Assembly: GCA_018434325.1 (NCBI GenBank)
Contig: JAHDPO010000024.1
Span: 1-64,000 of the forward strand
From: Clostridia bacterium
Lineage (GTDB): Bacteria; Bacillota; Peptococcia; DRI-13; UBA5745
Length of the DNA: 64,000 nt
Direction of reading: 5' to 3'
Shown here in pieces: positions 26,288 through 34,514 of this stretch (the first letter of the stretch is position 1; each line of letters opens with the position of its first letter). The translations under genes were made by a program, and so were the position numbers. The notes beneath the pieces were generated by a model. That model searched no databases, had not been told where the DNA came from, and saw nothing but the letters and a program-made list of their open reading frames with translations.

Positions 26288-27658
26288 TTACAACCTGCTT
26301 CCACAGGCCTGGCCTCTTCTGAGGTCCCGAAAGCGCTTTGCCTTCAGGTCAAATACCGGCAGAGTGCCCGGCGCTACTATCTCCACATCCATATTGATCA
26401 TAAAAGCGCCCCGCAGCTCCTCCGCAACTTGCCTGCGAATACTGTCCCAGCAGCCGGGATCCACATCTCTGTTCGGCTCCAGCCGCACCACGATTTTATC
26501 CTTTTCCCCATCCCCCAGGGCCATGTACTCATAATTATCGGAACAGCAGTCCAGGCCTCTGATTACGTTTTCAATCCCCGTGACGGAAACGCATACGCCT
26601 TTGACTTTGATGATATCGCCCACCCGGCCCGTGTAGCCTTTCAGGCGGCTTAAGGTCCGTCCACAGGCGCATTTGGTTTCCGAGTCAATGCCGGCAACAA
26701 TATCGCCGGTTTCAAACCTGACCACGGGATGAGTTTTTTGCATCAAATCGGTGACCACCAATTTTCCCGGTTCACCGGGCGCGACGGCTTCGTTGGTTTC
26801 CGGATCGAGGACTTCAAAATACAGCAAATCTTCGTTTAAATGAGCCGTCCCTTCTTCACAGGTCCAGGAAATATAGTTGGTCTCCTGGGTTCCGGAAAAG
26901 TCAAAGATTTTGCAGCCCCAGGCCTTTTCCAGCCGTACCCCTGTGTTGGTTACGGAAGCCGAACCGCACTCACCGGTAGTCAGCACCAGCCTGATCCCCA
27001 TGCTTGCGGGATCGATGCCGTTTTCGGCGGCTACAGAAGCCAAGTGCAAAAGATAGGTAGGCGTTCCCATCAATACCGTTACTTTAAACTTTTTGATCAT
27101 GCGCAGACGCAGCATACTGTCCCAGGCGCCGCCGGGCACCACCAAAGAGCCGATAAAATGTTCGCAGGCATCATAAACCCCATGTAAGCCGACGAAGGGT
27201 AAAAAGCCGAAGGCCACATGAACCACGTCTTCTTGTCTGACTCCTGCCGCCCACAGGCCCCTCACTCCCCCTTCACAGAAAACGCCAAAGTAGTCTTCTT
27301 CCGTAAAAGGGATCAGCACCGGCTCCCCGGTGGTTCCCGAGGTCATGGCAATTCTGGAAATCGGTCCGCAGCCGGGAACCTGCATCATGCCGTAGGGCGG
27401 CTCCTTTTCCTGGCTTATGCGGATCTCTTCTTTTTTTAAAAGGGGTATCTGCCTAATATCCTCGATGGTCCTTAACCGGTCCGGAGAAAAACCGGCTTCC
27501 TGCCATTTTTGCCGATAAAAGCCGCTTTTCTCCCATAGGTAGCCTACCTGCTCGACTAATCTGCCGAATTGAAGCCTTTGCAGCTCTTTTCTGGGCATCA
27601 GCTCCGCTACCGACCAATATTTATAATGAATATTGGATTTTTCTTTGGGTCTCCTCAT
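26288..27658 (-). CDS. Phenylacetate-CoA ligase-like (PaaK family) AMP-forming enzyme
   Basis: A 456 aa ANL-superfamily enzyme of the PaaK type that joins a carboxylic acid to CoA through an acyl-AMP. The N-terminus (LVEQVGYLWEKSGFYRQKW) and the ATP loop MTSGTTGEPVLIPFT are typical. FDFSGTQETNY corresponds to the acyl-AMP-binding core, and CACGRTLSRLKGYTGRVGDIIKVKG (residues ~360-385, two Cys) is the hinge to the C-terminal domain. I chose the ATG at 27658 because GTGAGGCG lies before it; an ATG at 27682 has no site. It starts 36 bp after the transporter gene. Aromatic or aliphatic substrate unknown. Confidence 0.88.
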   Translation of the reverse strand: MRRPKEKSNIHYKYWSVAELMPRKELQRLQFGRLVEQVGYLWEKSGFYRQKWQEAGFSPDRLRTIEDIRQIPLLKKEEIRISQEKEPPYGMMQVPGCGPISRIAMTSGTTGEPVLIPFTEEDYFGVFCEGGVRGLWAAGVRQEDVVHVAFGFLPFVGLHGVYDACEHFIGSLVVPGGAWDSMLRLRMIKKFKVTVLMGTPTYLLHLASVAAENGIDPASMGIRLVLTTGECGSASVTNTGVRLEKAWGCKIFDFSGTQETNYISWTCEEGTAHLNEDLLYFEVLDPETNEAVAPGEPGKLVVTDLMQKTHPVVRFETGDIVAGIDSETKCACGRTLSRLKGYTGRVGDIIKVKGVCVSVTGIENVIRGLDCCSDNYEYMALGDGEKDKIVVRLEPNRDVDPGCWDSIRRQVAEELRGAFMINMDVEIVAPGTLPVFDLKAKRFRDLRRGQACGSRL

Positions 27659-27694
27659 TTTACGCCTCACATGGTTTGTCATTAATTTGCTTGA

Positions 27695-29125
27695 TTAAAA
27701 CAAGCCTAAGGGGCGGGCCAGCACCATCATGGCCACGGTCATGACGATGGTCCATAACGCACAGACCGGCAGGCCTGCTTTGAAATATTCCCCCATTTTG
27801 TAATGGCCTGAAGAATAAGTGATCAGGGGAACGGGATCAAGAGGCAGCAAGAAGGCTGCCGATACGGTGAAGCCCATGGGGATAACCAGAAAAGCCGGAT
27901 TCATCCCCAAGCTGGTGGCAAAGGCCGCCAGGGTTGGCACCATAACCGACACGATAGCCGGATTGACGGGAACCAGTAAATGAATCAATATAGTGAATAT
28001 TACGACAAAAAGTATTACGGTTAGGGAGGAAGCTCCTTGAATACCGCTTAAGGCAGTTGTAGCTACCCAGGTGGCGGCTCCTGAATTCCATAGGGTAGTG
28101 CCCAGGGAACTGGAAGCGCCGATCAGCAGTATGGTGTCCCAGCCGACCCTGTTTTTGGCAGTATCCCAGGTCAGCAGATTGATGCCGGGAACAAAGAAAA
28201 GAGCTGCTCCAAGGGTGGCGGATATGGGCAAGGGAATCTTATGAATCGTTTCGGTAAACCAGGTAATCAGCATAAGGAGCATAATAACCATGAATTTCAT
28301 TTCATTTTTTGATACAGGCCCCAAGTCCTTGTATTCCTTATGCACATCTTCCATGCCCACCAGTTTATCCATCTCGGGAGGAAATACCATGGTGATCAGC
28401 TTCCAGGCCAAAGGCGTCGTCAGAATAACTACGGGAATCCCTACGGAGGCCCATTGGACAAAGCCGATGTCAATCTCGGAGGTAGACTTCAGCAGAGACA
28501 GGGTCAAGACATTCAGCGAGGAACCTGCCGGCGTGGCAACGCCGCCGATTAACGAGGCGAAGGGAATGCCGATCATCAGTGTTTTGGCAAAATTGCTGGA
28601 ACCCAGCTTGCAATTATTTTTGTCCAGAAGGGCAAGACCGATGGGAGCAAAGGCTGCCGCCGCCGGCACATCGGAAATACAGGTGGATAGAGTTGCCGTA
28701 GCCGCCATAAGGAAGAACACCGCTTTTTTGGGATTGCCTTCCGACATCATGGTTATTTTCATGGAGATTCTTTTGCTTAAACCGCTGGCCGATAAAGCGG
28801 CAGCCAGAAAAAATGAGGATAAAACAAAAAGTACCGTAGGGGTGGCAAAATTCTGAACCGCCGGCCCCATTTTCTCCGTCCCGATGATATGCTGCAAAAA
28901 CAGGAGCACAAGGGACGAAACCGCAATGGGTAAAATCTCTACTACCCAGGCAATAACGGCCACCACCATAAGGGCAATGGACTTCTGCCCGATGGGCGTC
29001 AATCCTTCGGGTGTGGGCAATGCGGTTATAGCGAAATAGATGAAAAATACAGCGATCAACCAAATACCTTTTTTCAATACCGGTGACATGTTCGTTTTCT
29101 CTTTCGATTCTGCTTTTACACTCAT
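27695..29125 (-). CDS. DASS-family anion:sodium symporter
   Basis: A 476 aa membrane protein of the divalent anion:Na+ symporter family (SLC13/CitT), which imports carboxylates such as succinate, malate or aromatic acids. About 11-12 membrane segments are visible. The signature substrate loops are around STCISDVPAAAAFAPIG with SLIGGVATPAGSSLN, and a second repeat around VPVNPAIVSVMVPTL. The ATG at 29125 follows TTGGAGGAAAAGCC. It is the first gene of the cluster and likely takes up the substrate that the CoA ligase and hydroxylase then process. Confidence 0.9.
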   Translation of the reverse strand: MSVKAESKEKTNMSPVLKKGIWLIAVFFIYFAITALPTPEGLTPIGQKSIALMVVAVIAWVVEILPIAVSSLVLLFLQHIIGTEKMGPAVQNFATPTVLFVLSSFFLAAALSASGLSKRISMKITMMSEGNPKKAVFFLMAATATLSTCISDVPAAAAFAPIGLALLDKNNCKLGSSNFAKTLMIGIPFASLIGGVATPAGSSLNVLTLSLLKSTSEIDIGFVQWASVGIPVVILTTPLAWKLITMVFPPEMDKLVGMEDVHKEYKDLGPVSKNEMKFMVIMLLMLITWFTETIHKIPLPISATLGAALFFVPGINLLTWDTAKNRVGWDTILLIGASSSLGTTLWNSGAATWVATTALSGIQGASSLTVILFVVIFTILIHLLVPVNPAIVSVMVPTLAAFATSLGMNPAFLVIPMGFTVSAAFLLPLDPVPLITYSSGHYKMGEYFKAGLPVCALWTIVMTVAMMVLARPLGLF

Positions 29126-29431
29126 AGGCTTTTCCTCCAAGTCTTTTTATTCGACAGAATAAGGCAAAATGGAACCGTTACCTTTGGCTCACCTCCTTAC
29201 TTCTTAAAAAATGCAGATTAATAGCCTACCTTGTAACAATTGTGAATTTTTTAACTAACTCCCGTAAAAAAAATACCCGCACCTTATTTACGCTTTGTTT
29301 GTAATAACAATAACATGAGTGAATCCATAAGTGAAATACACATTTGCGATAGGATTTATAGGCGATTCGAATAAACAAAACCTCACTGCCGCCGCTGCTG
29401 GCTGGTGCTGACTGGTGCGGGCTGGCTGACC
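29126..29431 (-). other. Leader region of the transporter-hydroxylase cluster
   Basis: This 306 bp stretch holds no gene. It contains the DASS ribosome binding site and an unused-looking AAGGAGGTGAGCC at about 29196-29184, and is AT-rich further upstream (29240-29330). I see no clear -35/-10 pair. A LysR-regulated promoter is expected here, but that is inference. Its right end merges into the flank of repeat copy 3. Confidence 0.4.
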
Positions 29432-29481
29432 GCTCAATTTTGCAGGTTTTTAGGGCTCCCCGGTAAGGCAGGGTAGAAAAT

Positions 29482-29619
29482 GAGCAAAATTGCAAGTTTA
29501 AAGTGTCCAAAATCATTTCAATAAGGCCGGGCACCGCTTTTTTGCTATGCCTAGCGTCTCCTTCTAGACCAACACCCTATCTTTTAGGAGCAACACACTT
29601 TAAACTTGCAAAATTGAGC
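29482..29619. repeat. Interspersed inverted-repeat element, copy 3 (138 bp)
   Basis: Arms at 29482-29506 (GAGCAAAATTGCAAG...) and 29595-29619 (...TTGCAAAATTGAGC) with the inner AAGTTTAAAGTGT conserved. The length equals copies 1 and 2, but the 88 bp core differs in sequence. The left flank 29393-29481 is the reverse complement of the right flank of copies 1 and 5 (GCTCAATTTTGCAGG, then a pyrimidine/purine block, then AGAAAAT). No coding capacity. Confidence 0.88.
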
Positions 29620-29664
29620 AAAGGTGACCGCTCAGCAGGCTAGCCACCCCTCGGTCCACGCCGC

Positions 29665-29698
29665 AAAAAGGAGCTGCCGCAAATTTGCGAACAGCCCC
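29665..29698 (-). terminator. Terminator after the vanX-like gene
   Basis: On the minus strand GGGGCTGTTCGCAAA (29698-29684) pairs with TTTGCGGCAGCTCC (29683-29670), followed by TTTTT (29669-29665). The inner GCAAATTTGC is identical to the terminator after the collagen-like gene. Confidence 0.8.
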
Positions 29699-29748
29699 TT
29701 ATAGCAGCGGTGAATTATCGATGCCCACCCCTTCGGCGGGATAAAAGC

Positions 29749-30714
29749 TTAGTCCTGATCAATGGTCTTCATGGGTATGCTTAAAAAATCCCGGTCCGTA
29801 GCTGGATAGGTCTTGGCGTCCTTGTCGTCGTAATGCCACCATTCACTCTTTATGGTGGTGAAGCCGCATTCCACCATGACCTTCGTTAAGTAATCCATAT
29901 TCTCCTTGGCAGCCTGGCTGCGGGGAGGCTGGCCGGGGCCTGGATTGTAAGCCCGGTGGGCGGTGGCGTCAAAGGTATCGATGGCCGAGGGCATTTCCAG
30001 CGGGTTGCCTTCACTATCCAGCAGCGTCACATCCACGGCCGCTCCCCTGTTATGATTGGAAGGGCTGCGGTGAGGGTTGGCCAAATAGGCGCTGTTGCCT
30101 ACCAGCTCAAACATTTTCAGCTGCACGGAAAAAGGCCGGTAAGCATCGGTCACCAAAAGCTGATAGCCGTCGGCGGTCACTATTTCCTGGGCTTTTTTCA
30201 ATTTTTCCGCCGTCCCTTTTTGGAGCAGGCATAAATCCAGGGGATAGAGAATCTGGCCAGTGAAATTATCTGCCGTGGCATAGAGCATATCCGTCTGAAT
30301 GCCGGGGATCACCAGCCGCAGATCCACCAATTCGTCATGGTAGGTCTTGCCGCCTTCAACAAAGGCCACAGGCTGGGGAAAGGCATAGAGTACGGCAGGC
30401 TCCGACGGAATATTTTCATCAGCTCCCCGGGCATCCGGCGCCCCTTGCTCTCTCTGATCCTCTGCGTTTTCCTGCCCTTTCATTTTCTGTCCCTCCTCAG
30501 CATTTGCATCAAGCCCCGCTCCTGGCCGGTCTGGCTGACCGACCTGCCCCAGGCCCCCCGGCAGGAGCGCCTGCATTTGGCCGCTATAAACCATAGCAGC
30601 CATAGCAGCCAGCGCCGCCACACCCAACAATATAACGAGGATTAAGCCCGGCCGGGGGTTTCGCTTGCGGTGGGGCCTTTCCTTTATATAATAAGCGGCA
30701 GGTTTCATTTTCAA
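29749..30714 (-). CDS. Membrane-anchored D-alanyl-D-alanine dipeptidase (VanX family)
   Basis: A 321 aa protein with one N-terminal membrane segment (residues ~24-45), a charged low-complexity linker (~50-105) and a C-terminal peptidase M15 domain. Zinc-site motifs are SNHNRGAAVDVTLLD (SxHxxGxAxD) and the late EWWHY; an Arg is placed as in TDAYRPFSVQ. VanX-type enzymes split D-Ala-D-Ala. Without vanH/vanA nearby this is more likely a cell-wall peptide recycling enzyme than glycopeptide resistance. The external placement suggests it works outside the membrane. Confidence 0.85.
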   Translation of the reverse strand: MKMKPAAYYIKERPHRKRNPRPGLILVILLGVAALAAMAAMVYSGQMQALLPGGLGQVGQPDRPGAGLDANAEEGQKMKGQENAEDQREQGAPDARGADENIPSEPAVLYAFPQPVAFVEGGKTYHDELVDLRLVIPGIQTDMLYATADNFTGQILYPLDLCLLQKGTAEKLKKAQEIVTADGYQLLVTDAYRPFSVQLKMFELVGNSAYLANPHRSPSNHNRGAAVDVTLLDSEGNPLEMPSAIDTFDATAHRAYNPGPGQPPRSQAAKENMDYLTKVMVECGFTTIKSEWWHYDDKDAKTYPATDRDFLSIPMKTIDQD

Positions 30715-30741
30715 ATACCCCTCGTCTTTTTTCCTTACCTG

Positions 30742-31590
30742 CTATTTTAGCGCAGCCCCTTCATAAGTGAAGAAGCCCTGGCCGGTTTTGCGGCCCAGAC
30801 GCCGGGCACGAACCATTTGGCGCAGCAGCTGGCAAGGCCGGTATTTATCTTCCCCGGTCTCCCCTTGCAGCGTCTCCATAATTGAAAGAACCACATCAAG
30901 CCCGATCAGATCCCCCAGGACTAAAGGACCCATGGGATGTTTTGCTCCCAGCATCATTGCCCTGTCAATATCCTCCGCCGAAGCCACCCCGGCCATCAAC
31001 AATTCTGCGGCCTCATTGATCATAGGAATCAGCAGCCGGTTTACCACAAAGCCGGGAGCCTCCTGCACAAGAACCGGTTTTTTCCCTAAATCCCGAGCCA
31101 GATCCCTTATCTGCTCAACCAGCTCCGGCGGAGTCAGCGGCCCGGCCACCACCTCTACCAGCTCCATGACCGGCGCCGGATTAAAAAAGTGCATCCCCAC
31201 CACCGGCCGGCCGGCTGCCGCCGCCAAAGCGGTAATGGAAAGGGAGGAGGTGTTGCTGGCAAACACTGTTTTTGAGGAACAAAGCTCATTCAGCCTTTGA
31301 AACAATTGATCCTTGACGCCTTGCTCCTCCTTGACCGCTTCCACTACCAGCTCACAGCCGGCGGCCAGCTCTATGGTCCCTGCCGTAAGGCGCTGAAGCA
31401 AAAGCTCCGCTTCCCCTGCCGTCATTTTTTCTTTGCCAACTAACCTAGCCAACTCCTTTTCGATGGCTGTACAACCTTTTTTCGCCAGCTCTGCCGTCAT
31501 ATCACAGAGCATTGTCTCATGACCGGCGGCGGCAAAAACTTGGGCGATACCGGCTCCCATAACGCCGGCTCCAACAATGCAAACCTTCAT
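30742..31590 (-). CDS. hbd: 3-hydroxybutyryl-CoA dehydrogenase
   Basis: Hbd reduces acetoacetyl-CoA to 3-hydroxybutyryl-CoA, or the reverse, with NAD(P)H. The 282 aa protein has the Rossmann start KVCIVGAGVMGAGIAQVFA, the catalytic His region VVGMHFFNPAPVMELVEVV, and the C-terminal domain PGFVVNRLLIPMINEA with GPLVLGDLIGLDV. It follows thl by 39 bp on the same strand. The two enzymes are consecutive steps of butyrate or beta-oxidation metabolism. Crotonase and acyl-CoA dehydrogenase are not in the window. Confidence 0.96.
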   Translation of the reverse strand: MKVCIVGAGVMGAGIAQVFAAAGHETMLCDMTAELAKKGCTAIEKELARLVGKEKMTAGEAELLLQRLTAGTIELAAGCELVVEAVKEEQGVKDQLFQRLNELCSSKTVFASNTSSLSITALAAAAGRPVVGMHFFNPAPVMELVEVVAGPLTPPELVEQIRDLARDLGKKPVLVQEAPGFVVNRLLIPMINEAAELLMAGVASAEDIDRAMMLGAKHPMGPLVLGDLIGLDVVLSIMETLQGETGEDKYRPCQLLRQMVRARRLGRKTGQGFFTYEGAALK

Positions 31591-31629
31591 GTTTCACCTT
31601 CTTATTACGATTTTGCTTGCAGCTCTATG

Positions 31630-32829
31630 CTAAGCGGTTCTTTCCTCTATCCTCTCAATAATTAAACTTATGCCCATACCGCCGCCAATGCAAAGGGCAG
31701 CTGCTCCCCTCTTTAGCCGCCGCCGGCGGAGCTCATGCAAAAGAGTGACCAAAATCCGGGCCCCGGAAGCGCCAATAGGATGGCCTAAAGCAATAGCTCC
31801 TCCATTTACATTGACCTTTGCCGGCTCCAGCCCCAGCTCTCTGATTACCGCTAAGGATTGTGCGGCAAAAGCCTCGTTGACCTCCGCCAGATCCAGATGA
31901 TCAATCGTCAGCCCCGCCTTTCTCAAAGCTCCCTGCAGGGCCGGCACCGGACCCATACCCATCAACGCCGGGTCGACTCCCGCTTCATGCCAGGAAACCA
32001 GGCGGGCCAAGGGCTGCAAGCCCAATTCGGCAGCCTTTTCCCCGCTCATCAGCACCACTGCCGCCGCCCCGTCATTAATACCTGAGGCGTTGCCGGCGGT
32101 CACGGTACCTTCTTTCCGGAATGCCGGCCGCAAGGCGGACAGCTTCTCCATTGTCGTATCCGGCCGGGGGTGCTCATCCTCATCGATAACCGTCACCTTG
32201 CCTTTCCCATCGGTAAAGGTTATGGGTTCTATTTCCTCCTTAAAATATCCCGCCTTTATAGCATCGAGGGCCTTCCTCTGGCTTTCGGCCGCAAATTGAT
32301 CCTGCTCCCGGCGACTGATGCCGTAGCTTTGGGCTATATTCTCGGCCGTGACGCCCATATGTATATCGTGGAAAGCATCGGTTAAGCCGTCTGTCAACAG
32401 GCCGTCTATAAGGGTTGTATCCCCCAGCCTGTTGCCTTTTCGCAGGGTTTTAAGGTAATGAGGAGCCTGAGACATACTCTCCGTCCCGCCGGCTACGATG
32501 ATATCGCTGTCGCCGCTTATAATGCTCTGAGCCGCCAGGATTATCGCCTTAAGGCCGGAACCGCATACCATATTGATGGTAGTCGCCGTTTTCTCCTGGG
32601 GCATTCCCGCCTTCATGGCCGCCTGCCGGGCTACGTTTTGGCCGGCCCCTGCCTGCAGGACGCAGCCCAGCAAAAGCTGCTCCGCCTGCTCCGGCTCAAT
32701 TCCCGCCCTTTGCAGGGCCGCCGCTGCCGCATGGCCGCCCAACTGAGCTGCCGAAAAAGATGCCAGGCTTCCCATCATTGTCCCTACGGCTGTGCGGCAA
32801 GCTGATACAATAACCGCTTCTCTGCCCAT
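31630..32829 (-). CDS. thl: Acetyl-CoA acetyltransferase (thiolase)
   Basis: Thiolase condenses two acetyl-CoA or splits acetoacetyl-CoA. The 399 aa protein has the acyl-enzyme Cys in [16 protein letters not shown], the His motif [20 protein letters not shown] and the second Cys in ALCIGGGMG. The length is typical. It is followed by hbd, 39 bp apart, forming a short C4 module. GAGGAAAG precedes the ATG. Confidence 0.96.
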   Translation of the reverse strand: MGREAVIVSACRTAVGTMMGSLASFSAAQLGGHAAAAALQRAGIEPEQAEQLLLGCVLQAGAGQNVARQAAMKAGMPQEKTATTINMVCGSGLKAIILAAQSIISGDSDIIVAGGTESMSQAPHYLKTLRKGNRLGDTTLIDGLLTDGLTDAFHDIHMGVTAENIAQSYGISRREQDQFAAESQRKALDAIKAGYFKEEIEPITFTDGKGKVTVIDEDEHPRPDTTMEKLSALRPAFRKEGTVTAGNASGINDGAAAVVLMSGEKAAELGLQPLARLVSWHEAGVDPALMGMGPVPALQGALRKAGLTIDHLDLAEVNEAFAAQSLAVIRELGLEPAKVNVNGGAIALGHPIGASGARILVTLLHELRRRRLKRGAAALCIGGGMGISLIIERIEERTA

Positions 32830-32971
32830 TTTTCTTTCCTCACTATTCTCGCTGGATATCGATACCGGGGTATTTTACTAGCAGGCTCAAAAAGCGGCAC
32901 TCCCGCCTCCTGCTCCAAGCGGCAATCCTCTTGCTTTGCCGGGAAGGCGAGGCCACGCTTGTTCCTTTTCT

Positions 32972-33008
32972 TCCTCATCTGCTATTTTAGCGTAGCACTT
33001 TCCGCCTG
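32972..33008 (-). repeat. Short duplicate of the hbd 3' end upstream of thl
   Basis: The minus-strand text around 33008-32972 (TTCTTTAC ... GCTAAAATAGCAG) repeats the end of hbd and its stop region at about 30775-30738 (TTCTTCAC ... GCTAAAATAGCAG), with a small indel. It may be a scar of an hbd copy that once preceded thl. TTTACA-N17-TAAAAT within it (33004-32976 approximately) could also serve as the thl promoter. Confidence 0.45.
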
Positions 33009-33027
33009 TAAAGAATAATATAGGATA

Positions 33028-33052
33028 CCGGTTAGATGGTACCTCTAACCGG
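33028..33052. promoter_or_regulatory. 9 bp inverted repeat upstream of the Cys-rich gene
   Basis: CCGGTTAGA (33028-33036) and TCTAACCGG (33044-33052) are perfect inverted repeats with a 7 bp spacer, 33 bp before the start codon at 33085. It may be an operator or an mRNA 5' hairpin. No sigma-factor consensus is clear around it. Confidence 0.55.
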
Positions 33053-33084
33053 ATAAACGAAAAAAAGAAAGGACGCATGTCTAA

Positions 33085-33798
33085 ATGAAAGCCTTGAACG
33101 CATATGTGGAAACCTTCGGGACCATATTTGCCAACGGCCGCCCCGGCCGCCCCGGGAGATATCCAATCGACTGCACCCCCGTTAGAACCTGCAGGCCAGC
33201 TCCCTGCAACCTTCCCAGGCCCGTCTTAGGGGTCTCCACCTGTGGTGAAGGCAACCGTGTTTACGGCACCTCCATCAACAACATTCCCCATAATTGTGGC
33301 GGCGGCTGCGGCTCCTGTGGCTGCGGCAGGTCTTCGTGCAGCGGCTGCGGCCGCTGCCGCCGCTCCTGCCGGTCATGCCAAGGCTGCGGCTCCTCCAGCT
33401 GTTCCTGCCGGTCTATGCCCCTTTGCGGCACATCCTGGAACACATCCTGGAACACAGCCTGCTGCCCTCGGCCACTGCCGACCTGTGGCCCCTGCTTTGA
33501 TGGCGTCACCCAGCTCCATTGCAACCATAGAGGCTGCCGCACCGTAGGATATTCGTCCTTCTCCGCGGGCTGCTTCAATCCTTGCTCCTCTTGCGCTTGG
33601 CGCCAATCCTGCTGTCAGCCTTTCTGCTCTCCCACTTGCGCCCTGCCCTGTCAGCCCATGTGCCTTCCTGCTTGCACCCCTCGCCGCACCCTGGTGTACC
33701 GGCCTTTGCCGCCCACTATGGCAGCCTACGGCGAAAACGCCCAGCAGGATTGGAACCAGTGGGACTACAACGAAGTGCAAGGTGAATTGATAGAATAA
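33085..33798 (+). CDS. Cys-rich protein, putative spore coat or surface protein
   Basis: A 237 aa protein that I cannot assign to a named family. Cys makes up a large share: CGGGCGSCGCG, CSGCGRCRRSCRSCQGCGSS and more pairs (CSSC, CC) through residue ~210. Gly, Ser, Arg and Pro dominate the rest, and the last 25 residues are acidic and Cys-free. There is no signal peptide or membrane segment. Small Cys-rich proteins of this kind cross-link into spore coat or exosporium layers, and the neighbours (spoIVA, collagen-like gene) fit that, but it is inference. AAAGGA lies 11 bp before the ATG. An upstream ATG at 33077 opens a three-codon frame that ends at the start, a possible translation brake. 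Confidence 0.7.
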   Translation: MKALNAYVETFGTIFANGRPGRPGRYPIDCTPVRTCRPAPCNLPRPVLGVSTCGEGNRVYGTSINNIPHNCGGGCGSCGCGRSSCSGCGRCRRSCRSCQGCGSSSCSCRSMPLCGTSWNTSWNTACCPRPLPTCGPCFDGVTQLHCNHRGCRTVGYSSFSAGCFNPCSSCAWRQSCCQPFCSPTCALPCQPMCLPACTPRRTLVYRPLPPTMAAYGENAQQDWNQWDYNEVQGELIE

Positions 33799-33862
33799 AG
33801 GCAAGGGCATTGCCTTTATTCATCAGTTCACAGGCGGTGGTGTAGCGACATGACAACAATTT

Positions 33863-33909
33863 GGCCGTCCCCCCCGGGTTTGCGAACCTGCAGGGAGACG
33901 GTCTTTTTT
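33863..33909 (+). terminator. Terminator after the Cys-rich gene
   Basis: GGCCGTCCCCC (33863 onward) can pair with GGGAGACGGTC (33893-33903), with T6 at 33904-33909. A weaker hairpin AAAGGCA/TGCCTTT lies right after the stop codon (33797-33817). Confidence 0.7.
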
Positions 33910-33953
33910 ATGCTTTTTCAATTAAGACTTTTATGCCTCTGCCTTTTTATTCG

Positions 33954-33988
33954 TTGACAGAATAATAGTTTGATATTAAAATATTTTA
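33954..33988 (+). promoter_or_regulatory. Promoter of marR-degV with overlapping palindrome
   Basis: TTGACA (33954-33959) and TAAAAT (33977-33982) with a 17 bp spacer. A perfect 12 bp palindrome TAAAATATTTTA (33977-33988) covers the -10 box and is a natural site for autoregulation by the MarR protein. Confidence 0.75.
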
Positions 33989-34031
33989 TAGTTAAAATAA
34001 ATATGGAATTACTATCCAGAAGGGGCAGGCG

Positions 34032-34505
34032 ATGAATAATCAGCACAAAGCTGAGCTTAACCATTTTTTTGTTACGGTCTTCAACAATATCCTGATCTGG
34101 GAAGAGCAGACCTTGGCTTCCTGCGGAGCGCCGGGCCTCAGCGTCAAAGAATTTCATGTGCTGGAAGCCATTCACGGGTTACAGGCCAAAAACAAAAACA
34201 CCATGACTAATGTGGCCAAAGCTTTGTTCATCAGCGTGGGAGCCTTGACCACCGCCGTCAATGTGCTGGTCAGAAAAGGCTACGTCAGCCGTCAGCAAAG
34301 CCAAGAAGACAGGCGGATCATCAATGTCTTTCTGACCGAAAAGGGCCTGGCGGCCAATGATCTGCACCATCAGTTCCATGAGGAAATGATTGAGGAAGTC
34401 GTCTCCGGCCTGGAAGGGCCTCAGCTGGACATGCTGATTTTATCCCTTAATCATCTCCGCCGTTTTTTTATGAGCAAGATGAAAGCAAAAACAGAAAAAG
34501 AATAG
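34032..34505 (+). CDS. MarR-family transcriptional regulator
   Basis: A 157 aa winged-helix MarR repressor. The core NVAKALFISVGALTTAVNVLVRKGYVSRQQSQEDRRI is the recognition helix and wing (residues ~57-95, DxRxx motif visible as EDRRI). N- and C-terminal helices should form the dimer. It starts behind AGAAGGGGCAGGCG and ends 9 bp before degV, so the two genes are one operon. Since DegV proteins carry fatty acids, a role like FabT, sensing acyl groups, is conceivable. Confidence 0.9.
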   Translation: MNNQHKAELNHFFVTVFNNILIWEEQTLASCGAPGLSVKEFHVLEAIHGLQAKNKNTMTNVAKALFISVGALTTAVNVLVRKGYVSRQQSQEDRRIINVFLTEKGLAANDLHHQFHEEMIEEVVSGLEGPQLDMLILSLNHLRRFFMSKMKAKTEKE

Positions 34506-34514
34506 GAGCGTATC

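Noticed and set aside
29749-30714. Glycopeptide (vancomycin) resistance gene
   Set aside because: No vanH, vanA or vanRS lies nearby and the protein is membrane-anchored; cell-wall peptide turnover is more likely.
33373-33810. Minus-strand 145-codon frame over the Cys-rich gene
   Set aside because: Shadow of a GC-rich plus-strand gene; no ribosome binding site and no family likeness. The plus frame has a regular Cys pattern.
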